From the NCBI RefSeq assembly GCF_023278565.1, contig NC_064676.1:3658001-3722000 (forward strand): a stretch of 64,000 nucleotides of DNA, read 5' to 3'. Within the stretch, counting starts at the first letter, position 1; every line of letters starts with the position of its first letter. Below the pieces are notes generated by a model that saw nothing but the letters and a program-made list of their open reading frames with translations, had not been told where the DNA came from and ran no database searches. The translations under genes and the position numbers were made by a program. Positions 34,901 through 48,000 of this stretch are shown here, piece by piece. The stretch is from Colletotrichum lupini (Eukaryota > Ascomycota > Sordariomycetes > Glomerellales > Glomerellaceae).

Positions 34901-37900
34901 TAGCTTGAGTTGCTGCTTGAGCACCACACACAATCTCTTCAACCAATTGCCCTAGTTTCTTGTTCACATTCTGACGCAGTCTAAATAAGGATCCGGACGA
35001 AGGTTTAGATTGCTGCCTGGCCAGACGTGTCCAAAATCAAGAGTAGATAGTTGCCATCTCACCAACACAAACACTCCCTGTATGTGAAGACTCAAGCCTG
35101 GAACGTCAAAGTCTTGAACATCGAAGTTCGACATCACATATTACCATTTTGCTCACAAATTTCCTGGTAGAAAGTAGCATCATTGAGTTCTAGACTTGGA
35201 CCCCCAAGGCGCTATGAAATCGGTCTTATCGTCTCCATCTCCAATGGAGAGCATTACCTCCTTGGCCTCGTCAACCCTAGTGAGGCTCCATCATCCTTAG
35301 CTGCGGCTACTTATCAAGTAGCCCTCCATCTCATAAATGCTCTGCATACCGGGTGATTGATGCGACGGTTCCGCTCGCGCGGCGGCAGGAGCGTTAGTTA
35401 GCCTCGAGTCAGTAGTGCTACATATACCAACCTCTGTATCAAGATTGCAGGGTTCCCTCAACTCTCAATCGCATGTGAGAAGAGCCTACTCGAAACTGTC
35501 GGTGTCACTAACAATTTTCTATCAAAGGCAAGTACGACACGACAACCACTTTGTAAGCCATGACTTGGGAACACATGCGAGCGTCTAGTCAGTCACCAAA
35601 CCTCACACGCCGTCGAATGTTACAGAATGGGAATCTCCTACCCACTTCCAGGTTGCGCCCTTTCTCCCAAGGTCGAACTCCGTCGGCATCAATGCATACA
35701 GCTATGCAAGCACCACTAGATACCACCGCCTTATCACCGCCTAGAGGGCGTTGTTTCACACAGACATTACTGACGGATAAACACTCAAGATTGATGATCA
35801 ACAAAAACACGCCTGTCGTCAATCTTGACTCCTCGAGTCTCTCTGCTCAGGGCAGAAAATCAAGTTCACGCAGATTCCATCATCATCCCTTATAATTACG
35901 AAAGACCGTCACAAATTCACGCCACACACCCCTTTCACCCCTCGTGTTTGGTTGCACAGAAACACGGTCACAGACGTCGCTGGACAAACGGGTGGAACAC
36001 GCGGTTAGCCACCAAAAGCCCAAACCCAGATCAATGTCTCACTGATCCCACCCACCCCCAAACTTCTTCCCATCTCCACGTTCTCTCCGCCTCTCCCCGT
36101 GGAGAAGCGCCAAGCAAGGGAGTGGGAGACATTTGCAAGCTCAGACATAGGGCATGGTAACGTAGCGTATCCGTGAGATAAGGGCCCCCAAGCTTTGAGG
36201 GGCGTCAAGCCATGTCTTCATCCAGAGCCCATCCTCACGCCCCATTTCCCCAAGATATGAAGTAAACAATCCAGATCATTCTCCACAACCAGGGAAACAA
36301 GGTGTCTCTTGATGCCCACACGCCCGACGCCGATGCCATCGAGACCAAACCAAGTCTTGGAACCTTGCGGCTCCCTCCTACTAGGTCATCCAACTTCGAA
36401 CAGCACACCATCCGTCCCGACAGAGTGTGTACGACGCACAGAACGGGCACGCTTGTCTTCTCAGTACTCTCATTGGCCAATGGCTCACCTCGTCCAATCC
36501 CCATTGTCCAAGATAAAGCTACGGGCGTATGTGTTACACACTCGAATTCCCCAGAAGGACCATGATAGGTAACAGAAACCACCACCACCACCACACAAGC
36601 ACACGCCATCCTGTCGTCTCAACCACACCCTCAGACTCCTTCCAGGTCTCCCTCCTGGCTCTAGATGTGAGAAACTTTCCCCTAGCTGCTTTGCTAGACC
36701 TACACATATCTGAATCGCCCAGGTGTACTTGGAATCGCCCAGAGTTATAAACAGCAACTTCTCACACACACCCCTTTCCACCAAGGAATTCTCCAAGCCC
36801 TTCCAGAGCCGCCTAGCCGCCATGGAACCGTAGCACGGCCCCATGGGGGCCCCCACGCCTGGCTGCGCCATTGACTATCTCTCCAATGTAGGTGAACATA
36901 CCCTCCATTGCTCGTCCGTCGGCCTCCAGCCCTTCTGCGTCAGCGCACATATCTCGGATCCGTCTATCCGTAGCTGATACGCAACTATCTCATTCACTCG
37001 CTTGGCTCGCTATACTTGCGTCCTTTCCATCGATAATTCAAACTAGCTCCGTGCCTCGTTACACCAACATACGTCTTCTTGATGCATCTCGCCAGCGGGA
37101 TAAGACTAACACTGCACACGGCGCGAGTACGCACCCCGTTTTCCGGCTCAGCCACTTACCACCATGCGGTCCGGCAGACGGCCTTTTTTTCCAACCACGC
37201 TTCGCTGACTAAACTCGGCACCGCGGAGGGTGATCAGCACGGGGGTGGTAAGTAGTCAATTGAGTTGCCCAGTCCGAGCCCTCTTCCTCGGCATCCATTC
37301 ACCGAGGGAAGGGTATCTCAGGGCACCACAGTAAGATAGGACCACGATACTCAATGCGCCGTAAGAAGGGCGTACGAGAAGCCTCTTCCAGGCCTCCACC
37401 TATCTAGACACTTAAGTGTACCTACCACAATCACCTCTTCTGGAACTCCCGAGATCGTCGCTGCAACATGTACGTAAGCAGCAGCAGCATATGCGGCATG
37501 TAAGTAAAAAAAAACCCACGACCAAAAAGCGGGTTTCTCTCCGGCCTCGAAGGGGGTGATCGACACGGGTCCAACTTGACAAGCGGAACCACTGCCAATG
37601 CGAGTTGGGTAATTCGCCCTCTTCTTCCTCGATTTCCAGGTTCCGTTTTTTCTTTTGCCACCTCCACCTCCGCACGAAGCTCATCCTCTCCCACCAGAAA
37701 CAGAAACACGTCTCCAGACAATAACTCCAGTCCTATCCCCTGCTTGTTCCCCCTGTTACGTGTGTGCATTCTGACCTTGCAGTCCCCCCTGCGCTCCAGG
37801 ACCCTGATTTTCAGTGGGGGGTGTCGGTGGGTGGGTGCCAAAACTCCGCGTCCTCCCGATTACCGTTCCGTTTCGGTATCATGCTCTCATCGTGCATATC

Positions 37901-40757
37901 ATCGCCAACTTGCCACATGGATCCTCGCTTTTTCCTCCATTCACCTCGCCACGGCCTGCCGCGAGCCTGCCCGGTGACCTTGAGTGTGAGAGTACCACTG
38001 CGGATCGCTGCTCCGCGTTGGTCCCTCGAATATCGGTGCAACCCGCAACCTAAAATCGTTCAAAAATCACCGAGGTAAAAAAGAAAAGAAGACAAGAGAG
38101 GGTAGATGGAATCATCCGATCAATGTAGCATTGGCTACCTCCCCTGCCCCCATTCCCCCCCCTCTCTCTCTCTCTCCAGGATTCTCCGCGCGTAATCTGA
38201 GATGGACCCTTACTCAAACACCCCGATTCATGAGATAAGACGTGAACTCTCCCGTTTCCCACTTTACACACTTCAGCACAAAACTGAACGGAAACCGAAA
38301 AGTGAAAAAAGAAGGGCGCGGAAAAGGCTAGATAGACGCGGAGTATAGTGACACGCATATCGTCAGATAAGCCTGCCTGAACACGACGATTCAGGGCGCT
38401 GCATGTTCCCCCAAAGTCCAAAGGGGGAAAATCAACGGAAGCTGGGGCAAACACCGGAAAAGAAAATCAAAGAAAAAGGCAAAGTGTATGCCAATGTCGT
38501 ACGTAAAACACTGATAGCAACCAAAAAAAAGCCCACAAACTGTGGTAAAAACGCCCCGGACGACGAGATGGCGCAAGGTAACTTTGAGCCACGTATTGGA
38601 CCCTGAACATCTTTTTCTGCTTACAGAAAACCTATCTTACTGCACGCGGGAAGGGTAAAAAAGCCACAAACTTGTAAATAAGAAAAATAAACATGTGGTA
38701 TCGATGTTTAGGCCCGTACCGTGACTGCCTTCCTCAAGCCCCCCCTCCCCGGTCAGCGCGCAGAGAATGGCGTTTACATCATCAGCCACCAATATCACGC
38801 TTCCCACACCTCTCTCGTCACCGTCACCACCACCATCACCACCATTAACCTAGTAAGCAACACTTGTAACACCCCCGGAAGGAGCCGATGAATCTTTGAG
38901 TTCCAACGTAAGCAGCCTAAACGGATCAGATATCACAACACGTCTGTAGATTTCTCTCAAATATCAGAAGATGCGGTAAAATTAGCAGATGGCCATCACA
39001 CCCCGATATCTATAGAAGTGTGGACTGAAGAGAGAGGGATCCCCGCAGGGGTTCAAGGGAGCCTCATCATCCAGACCCCGTCAGCCGCATTCCAACACCT
39101 CACCCAGGCAAACCCACTTCGGCCTTATGCTTCCCCCTCCCCAAGGCTCAGGCACACCTGGGTCCTCAGCTAGCCATCTAGCTCACCTTCTCCCCGTCCT
39201 CCCCGTCTCCCCGTCCCGTCCGTAGAGGTCCTCAGGGTTTCCCGCGCGGTCCATCACCCGGCCGGCCGCGGGAAGCCAAATACATACCAAGACAAATGAC
39301 CCCAGATACATAAACGAGTAGCCGAGGAGGTCCAGAGTATACGGTAGAGAGAAAGCTAGAGCGACAAAAAGCCCACGAGTATATCCGTAAATACGAATAA
39401 CCTAGAAGCACGTCATCCCGGAACAAAAGAAAGAAAATCCAATATACCTATTCTCTCCCATCTAGATTCGAATCAAACAAACACACCCTCGCACAACACC
39501 CCAGCAGCAAGAGGCGTTAATGTTCCTTGCCTCCATGGCGGTCAAGCCCAATACCTAGCTGCCAATCCATCCCATTCCCATCCCTTGCTTCCCAGAGATG
39601 GTCATGGGAAAAAGCAAATATACTGAGACATTGGAGAGACTGGGAGACATTTGGCGGAATGATATACGTAAACCACGAGGTCAACGGCTGGGACAGGTAT
39701 ACAAATGAACAAGCACAAGTACAATCACTCTCGTGGTCATGATGTGAGTATGCAGGAAATCATCACGGGAGACGAGAACAAATGTTGTTAAATCGTGTAA
39801 ATTTTGGCACCTTTGCCATGGCGAGTTCATTTGCTCGAGCCTTTTCCCACCTTTCTATATACATTGGATCCAGGTCTCATCCATGTGTGTTCCGTTCCCC
39901 TCGGCGATACGCAATTGTACGCCACTTTCCCACTGCCTCATCCCTTGATACCCATGGGGGGTTTTGCTTGCCGCAAGCCGAAGCCGCCAAGAATGCTCGA
40001 CATCTCCACGCAAGGCACGCCGAGCCCGATATGGACAAGACCTGCATCGCGGGAGTCGACGTCAAGTTCGCAGCTACACCGCGGCCCCCGAGTTTCCACC
40101 TCTTCCCACGGCGCAAGTTATGAGTGCCAGAAACAAGCCAAACCCGACTGCACCACACTCTGATGAGACCCAGCCAACTCTTATTGTGAAACGAGCCATT
40201 TTCTTTTGTTTCCCGTCCATCTTTCCCCCATTGCGCCATTGCTGAAACCCCATACCTGGACCCAATTCGCGTGCCAGGCCTTGTTGGTGAAGACCAACTG
40301 GTACCCAAGATTTCCCCAAGAATGATTGTTACAAGCATATTCCGTGTATCGTCATTAAACCCCCACGCAACATTCCTTGTTGCCATGATAGTGAGAGCAT
40401 TGACTATTCCATTACCATGATTCGCAGGCCTAAGCGCCGGTATCCCACCATGTGCCATTCCTCATGGGGCTCGCGACCAAATGTGATGGAGCCGTCGACG
40501 CGCTGCATGATGATGCTCCCCGCGTGTGATGATGTGATTTAGACCAAAGTCGTCCTTGGGCCATCTGCGTTGGCCTAATTACATCCTCGTGGATGCTTCA
40601 AGAGATGAAATCCCACAAACTTCTCGCAGATGCATGAGGATAGATGCATCCGCTTTTCCCCGTATCGTACACCGACTACCAAGAACGACGTGCCGATTGA
40701 GTTTCGCTGGAGTCGAGCAAGAAAAACCCGAGCTCCCAACCATCTTGACTGAGCTCT
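31999..40757. other. 8.8-kb region without a supportable gene
   Basis: Frames are short, overlap in several phases and show no domain. The first few hundred bases are probably RAD17 3' UTR, and the last part (from about 39.5 kb) probably the REG1 3' region. A patch at 33097-33443 has two overlapping minus frames that read like a decayed coding fragment, but I could not assign it. From about 35.5 to 38.2 kb the DNA is C-rich on the plus strand, with CT, CCA and C tracts (for example 36578-36594 and 38155-38177). Base composition is ordinary, with no RIP signature. Confidence 0.5.
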
Positions 40758-42534
40758 TTACTTCCTCCAGCCCACGTTCCAAATGACATGAGCAATATCC
40801 CGGGCTGTATTAACTGTATCAATGACCCGGCCGATGATTCCTTCGTTGGAAGATGATTCCCCCTCTTCATATGGCATGAACATACCTGACGAGGTCCGAC
40901 GCATGCCAGCTGGTTCGGCGTTCAGACTGTTGGTGGACGATGACCGTTGTAAGCCCGTAGACTTGTCGTCGGGTTTTGTCGGTGACTGCCAACCCATGGA
41001 AACGGCCTCCTCCTCTTCATCGTCATCGTCATCAAAGAAAAACTTGCCGGAGCCCTTGGAGGGTCGGAGAGTTTCTTGAGAAGAGGATGGTGACATAATG
41101 GGGCTTCTATACGATGTGCTGTGCTTCATTGCTGTTTCTTGTGGCTCGGGAGTATCTTCGCGATACTTGAGAGTGGTTGATGGCAACATCGCAATCGTCT
41201 TGCCCTCAGCAGCTGCGGAAGCCTTGGACGACTTCCTTCTGAGCAAGGGTGCCTTCTTCTTTGTTCGTGATCTCTTCATCATGATAGCTCCTTCGTCAGA
41301 ATCGCTGTTGTCGTAGCGCTCGGTGTCGGCGTCATCATCGTCATCGTCGCCCTTGATATCAACTGCGATACACTGAGACACCTGCTCGTTGAAATGAATG
41401 TGCTTCTTTTCACTGCACGGCGAGATGATGCCGGATGATGTACTTGACGGGCACAGATTGGAGCTCTCACGGCTCAGCCTCCTCGATGAAAATGGAAACG
41501 TGACGTAGTCTGTAGTGGCTCGCTCCAGTGTTGGTCGAGCAAGACGTCTGCGTCCGTCCTTTTCTTGAGCCTGGACTGCCGCGGCAGCTTGCTTTAGCAG
41601 AGAGGACGCGGATAATGACCTCTGCAGCATGACTTCCGACATACTCCTCTTCTTGAGGATTGGCTTTTTGTTTACAAACGAGTTGTTCTTAGTAAGCCTA
41701 GCGCTGTTGGGGTCGGTAGTGATGGGGTTCAAAGTGTTTGGACCTGTCTGCAAGGGTCCATAAAGCCAGGTGACATCACAGTCCTTGAGCCTGCGAAGAG
41801 TTAGTTTGGACTGGTTTGCGCTTCCACGGCACCTACCAGTTCAGGGTCTCGGGGGAGACGGTTTTCAGGTGGTTCTTCGCCTTCATCCAGGTCCTCCAAG
41901 ATGCGTTTTCTAAGCGAGCCGCGTTGCTGTATTCAGATCTTCGGGACACAATGAACTTCCATGATGACCAAATATCCTCCTCTTTCCAATTGTGCGAGAG
42001 ATAGTCAACGTGACGCGAGGGTTGTGCTCGGACAGCGGTATCGTCCTCAGCGTGTTCTACATCCAAAATGAACTCTGGAGTGTTGGGCCTCGACGTGTTT
42101 CCTTCGGTGTCGTTGTCGACGGGTGAGACAGTGTACGAGTCTCCAGTCCGGGGACTTGTTGGTGCTTCAAGGTCTTCAACCTGGTCAAAGTAGCCAGACT
42201 CTCCATAGTGGGGGATGACAAAGTGGTCGTTGGCGTGCACCGCAAGTTCCAACGTGTCGTCGCAGTCGGATGCAATGGAGACATTGCTGGCTGGTGTTGA
42301 GGAGCAAGAGAGGTCGGTAGACTCGGCGTGAATGGTCCTGGGAGATGAGGGGGCAGAAGACGGTGCTGAGTCGGGATACACCTTGGCGTCCGCAAAAACG
42401 TCGCTGATATGGCTAGGGGCGGGAGCAGAGTGGAAGCTCGCTTGTTTTGTGACGAACTTTGGTTGTGAGTGCGAACGTCGCAGGTTAGACGAGGAGAAGT
42501 AGGTATTCTCCTCTGAAGATAAAACGACTGCCAT
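40758..42534 (-). CDS. REG1: REG1-like protein phosphatase 1 regulatory subunit
   Basis: Exons 42534-41837 and 41790-40758 with a 46-bp intron, 576 residues. The conserved fungal block (AreA-GATA-like/DUF1752 type) spans about 177-246: DYLSHNWKEEDIWSSWK, then ENASWRTWMKAKNHLKTVSP, then across the intron W-LKDCDVTWLYGPL. A PP1-docking motif of RVxF type, KKHIHF, lies at 361-366, followed by NEQVSQCIAVD and an acidic run, as in yeast Reg1. A second acidic run follows KFFF further on. The protein should tether the Glc7/PP1 catalytic subunit to Snf1-pathway targets and so take part in glucose repression. The rest is Ser-rich and disordered. The C terminus, IIGRVIDTVNTARDIAHVIW, is conserved-looking and hydrophobic. 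Confidence 0.88.
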
Positions 42535-44300
42535 CGTAGAGGTGTTTGGGCGAATTGAGGAACGTTAGTTCCTGATCGCCGCTAATTCAGTACAGAGGCG
42601 AGAAAGATCGATCATAAGTATCCAAGTAGAAGCTGAGGTCGTCGGATGTGGTGTTGGTGTTGTTATTGTTGTTGTAGATGGGTGAGAAGGAGGTGATAGC
42701 AGCAGGTCGTAGATCGTGGACCAAAGAGTCGGTAATCGGGGCGACGGCTACGCAGGACGGAGAGGGGGCTGTTTTGTCCGGGAGGATGACGGTCCCTTTT
42801 TCTTATTCCTCCCACACCAGGCCGTTGGTTGTACCGTGCAGGTTTTTGGTGGCTCAGGACCTAGCGCGGTGGCGTCCCAAGAAACAAAGGCGGTGACTGG
42901 AGCGATGCGCGGGGGATTCGCCAGTGGAAAAGGCGGAGGAGTCGTGGATCAGGTAGGGCGAAACGGAAGAGCAAAACTGGCTGGCGCTGGCTTGGACTGA
43001 GGGTACACACGCGTGAGGGTCAGTGACGACGGTTTCGAGAAGAGACGATGGCTGAAGTAGATGATGTCGCTGCAAGTTTGGAAACACAAACGAGAAGGTG
43101 AATACCAGGCGAGTCGCGGACGGCAGCGGGAGGAAGCGGGAGGGAGGTGGTTTGTATATTTGCTCGAGTCTCGAGTCGGGTAGGTGGAGAGTGAGGACAA
43201 GAAGAACACCCGAGGTGTGAAGGGAAGAAGGGATGGGTGGACGGATGGAAAAGGGTAGGTAAATGTAATCCGTGGTGTATGGAGAATTTGGGCTGCTGGA
43301 TAGCCAGAGGCAGGGTAGGGGAAGAGAAAAAAAAGGTAAAAAAGTAAAATACTGGGTAGGGAAGCGGATCGAGAAACTGGAACGACAACCGGCACGTTCG
43401 AGCCCCAGAGGCTGATTGCAGGTCTCGTTCTTTTGCCCGCCCCAGTGGAGTCTCTCAGTGGATTAGGAGGAGAGAGAGGGAAAAAGGTAGGAGAAAGAGT
43501 GGGAGTCCATAGGTACGGACACCACTCACGCAGACGTACGCCAGGTCAGGGCAGGATATGGACCGGGGAGGGGGGCGTGAAGACGAGGAGGTAGGTACCA
43601 GTATCCGTATTGTACGCTAGAGGCGCAGACGTACTGGAAAGATGGAAGATGAGGGGGGGGGGGTCCAAGTCAATGAGGAGGGGGTCAGAATGCAGAAAGG
43701 CAGAGCGAGGAGGGAGAAGAGAGGAATCTGAGAGTGAGGGGCGTGGGAGACGACGCTCCGGGGTGTGTGGCAGACACAGTTTTTTTTGCCTTTGCGTCTG
43801 GTTATTCGGGAAAGGCCTCGATGGTGCAAGCAAGGGTGATGGTGGGCAAGGAGTCCAAGGGGTGGCAGGGGCAGTCCTCGTCTGTGTGGAGAAGTAGTGA
43901 GGACTGGACCCGGGCTTGAAGGCAAGCAGTCACTGTTAAGACTCGGAGATGGAGAGAGAGCGGATAACAAGTAAAGTGATGGCTGATCGAGAGAGGTGAA
44001 TGAAGGCTTCACCAGATGGTATTGGACCTCACTCTGCTAAACCATATGAACCGACAGACATACATACACCGGGAAACTGGGGAAAGTGACGAAGAGATGG
44101 GCAGCAGGAACCTGAGGAGAAACATCTGGAGACTTGCGAGATGCTCTGGGGCCCGGGGATGAACAATGTGGATGGGACTGCGACGTGGACGTGGACTGGG
44201 GAGGAGGGATCAGGGCACTACCATTAGCAGCAAGAAAGCAACAAGCAAAACAGGTGAATGTGCGGTGCAGTTGCGATGCGAAAAGAGGTACTTTGCCATA
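42535..44300 (-). promoter_or_regulatory. Long pyrimidine-rich REG1 upstream region
   Basis: In the sense (minus) direction this stretch is strongly C/T-rich with repeated CCTC, CTTTT and TCTCTC tracts, in keeping with a long fungal promoter or 5' leader. The minus frames inside it, for example 42949-43395 and 43617-44012, are Ser/Pro/Phe/Leu-rich products of the tracts and not genes. A 5' UTR intron is possible but cannot be fixed. Confidence 0.4.
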
Positions 44301-44674
44301 GTCCGGCACGCCACCGAGTACTTCACGTACAAGGTAGTTCCTTACAAATAGATGGACCTAGCGATACGTACTCTTGTATCCCGTCAAGTGCCTACCTACT
44401 GTGGTCTATCTCGGAATACCGGTATGTAGGAGCAAGTGGGACAACGACTCTCTCTCTCTCAGTCTTGTAGCCACTTAGCAAGGACGAGATACATGGAAGT
44501 GGATGGGTAGCAGTGAATGGACGTACGCACGCAGGCTTTAGGTCAGGTAGGCAGAGTGGCCGGAGTGACGGATGCAAGTACAGAGTGAATATACCGGTAT
44601 ATATTGGGGCCGTAGAGGAGGCAGGTATGTATAATACCGAGGAAATTCAGGGCAATGGAAAGTACAGAAGCTGT

Positions 44675-44681
<7 letters not shown>

Positions 44682-44706
<25 letters not shown>
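44682..44706. repeat. (GA)n microsatellite
   Basis: An uninterrupted AG/GA run of about 25 bases inside a wider GA-rich stretch, in the gene-poor region upstream of REG1. Confidence 0.9.
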
Positions 44707-44980
44707 CAGCAAGAGAGAGGTAGAGAGGCGCAGGTGTACAGTAACAAGGTAGGGGCGCAACGCAGCGCAACGCTATGCTGCGCTGCGCAAGCGTTTATCA
44801 GACCCCTGCAAGCCAATGCACACACCAGAGATGCAAGTGTGGCAGCTTGCAGCCAGACCGACAACTGGGGTGAAAGTGGGAGGGTATCGGGGTAGAGAGA
44901 TCCAAGGTGCAGGAGACAGCGAGCAATAAACACACCGGTACCTACCTCAATGTCTATTCGTCAGGGCTTGTCCAGCAATG

Positions 44981-45030
44981 CGATGATGCTGGTGATGGTG
45001 ATGCTGGTGGTGATGATGATGATGATAATG
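44981..45030. repeat. Imperfect GAT/GGT triplet repeat
   Basis: A run of GATGATGCTGGTGATGGTGA type followed by five consecutive GAT units. It lies in non-coding DNA as far as can be seen. Confidence 0.8.
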
Positions 45031-48000
45031 AAGGGAGGGGAAACTTGGCTACGGAAAGGGGCCGTGAGGGGGATGCATAATGTCTAAATATCTGTGTCTC
45101 TTGGATCAAAACTCCTACATCCAAATTCAGGCATGTATAATTGAATGAGAACAAGACACAAAACGGCGAGGCGGCGAATGCGGCGTCCAGCAAGTGCTCG
45201 ACTGATTGGCTAACAGGACCCGGAAAAGGTCATCGAAGCAGAGATGGAATCCGCAAGGAGCCAACTAGGCGATGTGAGTAGATGCGGAGGCGGGAAGATG
45301 GGGGGCTTCCTCATTACAGATACACAGGATGTTCAAGGGCACACTCCAAAGGCGGAATAGAGAGACATAGGCCTCAAGTTGGATTCACCCTCCCCGGGAC
45401 ACAAGGGATAGACAGAGCTCAAAGCCTCAAGCACGGACTGATAGCGAGCAGCGATTGAGCACCCCTCCACGCCGTCTGTAGCGGCGACCGGGATAATAAA
45501 CAAGAGACATGGAGGATGATCCGGGGCAAAGCAGGATAAAGCCGTTCGAGGGATATGGACCAACGTCACTCAGGTAGTAAACCATGGTCCAGAGACGACG
45601 ACGGTCTCAGCAGGGACAAAAGCCCTCGCAAGAACGAATCCATCCCGGCCACGGATGCGCGGGTACGACAACCAGGTAAATCGAAGACCTACGTAATAAA
45701 TGAATGCGTGCCAGTGTCTAGTGAACGAGGCCACCGGAACGGACTTGAGAATGAGCGTGGACTGTCCTTTACCGCAAGGAGGTGAGAGACTGTGTGGTGG
45801 ACACTCGTCCAACACTGTAGCCAGACAGATGAGCATACGAAATGCGTCCGGCAGGTAAGGCGGCCGTGGCGGTCCTGGGGAAGTGGAGGTTGTATTAATC
45901 CCGGAATGTCACGATACATTGGACGAAGAGAAAGCGAGACAGGCTCGTCGCGGATGTTGTGCCAATGAGAGCATGACTGTGTTGGCGCATTCGCATCCGA
46001 CAGTGCCAGCATAAAACATTACTGGCGCAAGTGACGAGACGACACATACCTACCCAGCCAAGGGTACTAAATGGGGTACCCAAGAATCGATGGGTGAAGG
46101 AATGACGGTCAGAGGAGTGATATACCCAGTGATCTTCGGGTTTCTGGGTCTCTGATGGTCTCTGATCTTTAGCCATATTCAGGTCATGAACGCCCGTCTC
46201 ACTTTTGTACTCCTGGCACAAAGACGTCAACGTGGGGACGTTTGTCGTTTTGTCGAACCATGTTGGATACATCGACTTTTGTGTGTGCATAACACAAATT
46301 CGGTTTCTCGAGGGAACAAACGCAATTGCAAATGCCAATAGCTGTCTGCATGGCCCCAGGCGATTGTGACCGATGGCAACGGTTTGCAGGTTACAACGGC
46401 GGATACCAGCGTGTATCTCTGCAGTAAGGAGTACAGAGGCATTTGATTCGAATTTCTCTTGGCTGGAATGCACTAGGTCTTGACGAGGCCTGAGCACAGT
46501 GAGACCTCGTGATGAAGCCAAAAACCGCTACAGTGACGATGGCGCAAGTGGGATAATGGCAATGGCAATATCCAGTGACCTGGGCCAAGTTGTGATCCTC
46601 GGATGGTCGGACGCCTCAATGTCTGAGGGTTCGAGCAGGGCCAGCTCCCCAGCCCCAAGCCCCGAACCAGTCCGAGTCTGGCCCAGGGCTGGCTAGGCAA
46701 GCCTCAAGCGAGGGAAGCAATGGGCCTTCTTGGCTGCCTTTCGGCAGGCTCGAAATTGACAAGGCGACTGTGGTCCCAAACGACAGGGGGACCTTCGGCT
46801 GGACCCTAGGCGTGAGGGCGAATGGAGTCGAAAATTATTTTCGCAAAGAATTTTCCCCCATCTGTCGCGCTCTCGCCCCGGTCAGATCCCACGTTGCTGC
46901 ACCCACTGACGGCGGAATCCCCGCCCTCACCCTCGAAACCTCTCCGAAGGGCGGGGCCAAGATGGTTGATGTCCTTACTACGTATGTCTCGCCCGTATGA
47001 TTCTCGTTTTCCGTACAAGTCCGCGTAACAATCTTCAGGGTCCGTGCCGATCCCGGGAGAATCAAGTCGCCGCCGTCGTTACCGGGAGGGATGGCCGCTC
47101 AGGCCGAAAGACCATCTGGCCCAAGATGGGGATTCCAAGACAGGCCTGGAATGGATGCTCTGGCGACAACAGGCGAGTAGGAAAAGGAACGACCGACGAG
47201 GCCGAGAGGTGATATCAAAGGTGACAAATATGGTGCGAGGAAACCCCAAGGGTTTTATGATGCGCTAGTATTAGACATAGGGCGCGTTTGCAGGAATACT
47301 TCTCTTCCTCCCTTTCGCTCTTGAAGTTTGGCCCCAGGATTATGGATGCAGTTTGTAAAGCTCGGATACCTATGCAAGTCGGGGGTTTTCTCGTGCTGAT
47401 CCCGCCTGGAGGTTCCAGTCAGCGGCAGAGATGTTGGATACGAATGACATTAGCTGACATCGATCGTGGATCATTGCCCCAGGCAAGTAGAGCAAGACAG
47501 AGTGCCTATGCTCGGCATGCAGCGTTTTCGAAGGCATGGTGTTGGATTAGAATTGAATTAGAATAGAAGATGCAACTCTGCCCTGATGTCGAGCAAGGAG
47601 CAGGCGAAGATCCAAATCCAGAGCCTCCTTCTTGCGCTGTGTGTCTTTCGGACAGGCCGTCCAAGGTATGAGGGGTACGTACAGGGTCTTAGTAAGGCGA
47701 GGGCAAGCTGAACGTACAGGATCACGTGGGGGCGTGTATCGGAACCAGAAAAACCAAAGTGTCCCGCAATTTCACCGGATGATGGAGGCCCTGGCCGTGG
47801 CTGGCCACAGATGGAGACTTGCGCATGACCGGAACCTTTCCCCGGGCTGACGGTCTGGTCACTCGGCTCTGTAATTTAGCGTGCCATGGACTTGGACATT
47901 GCGGGGCAAGCTGTACCTCGCTAACAATTACGCGCAGGGCCCCTTTCTTTCTTTCCCAGGGAGATGGCAACAGCCAACATTGAACAGGGCCAGCGGCGAC

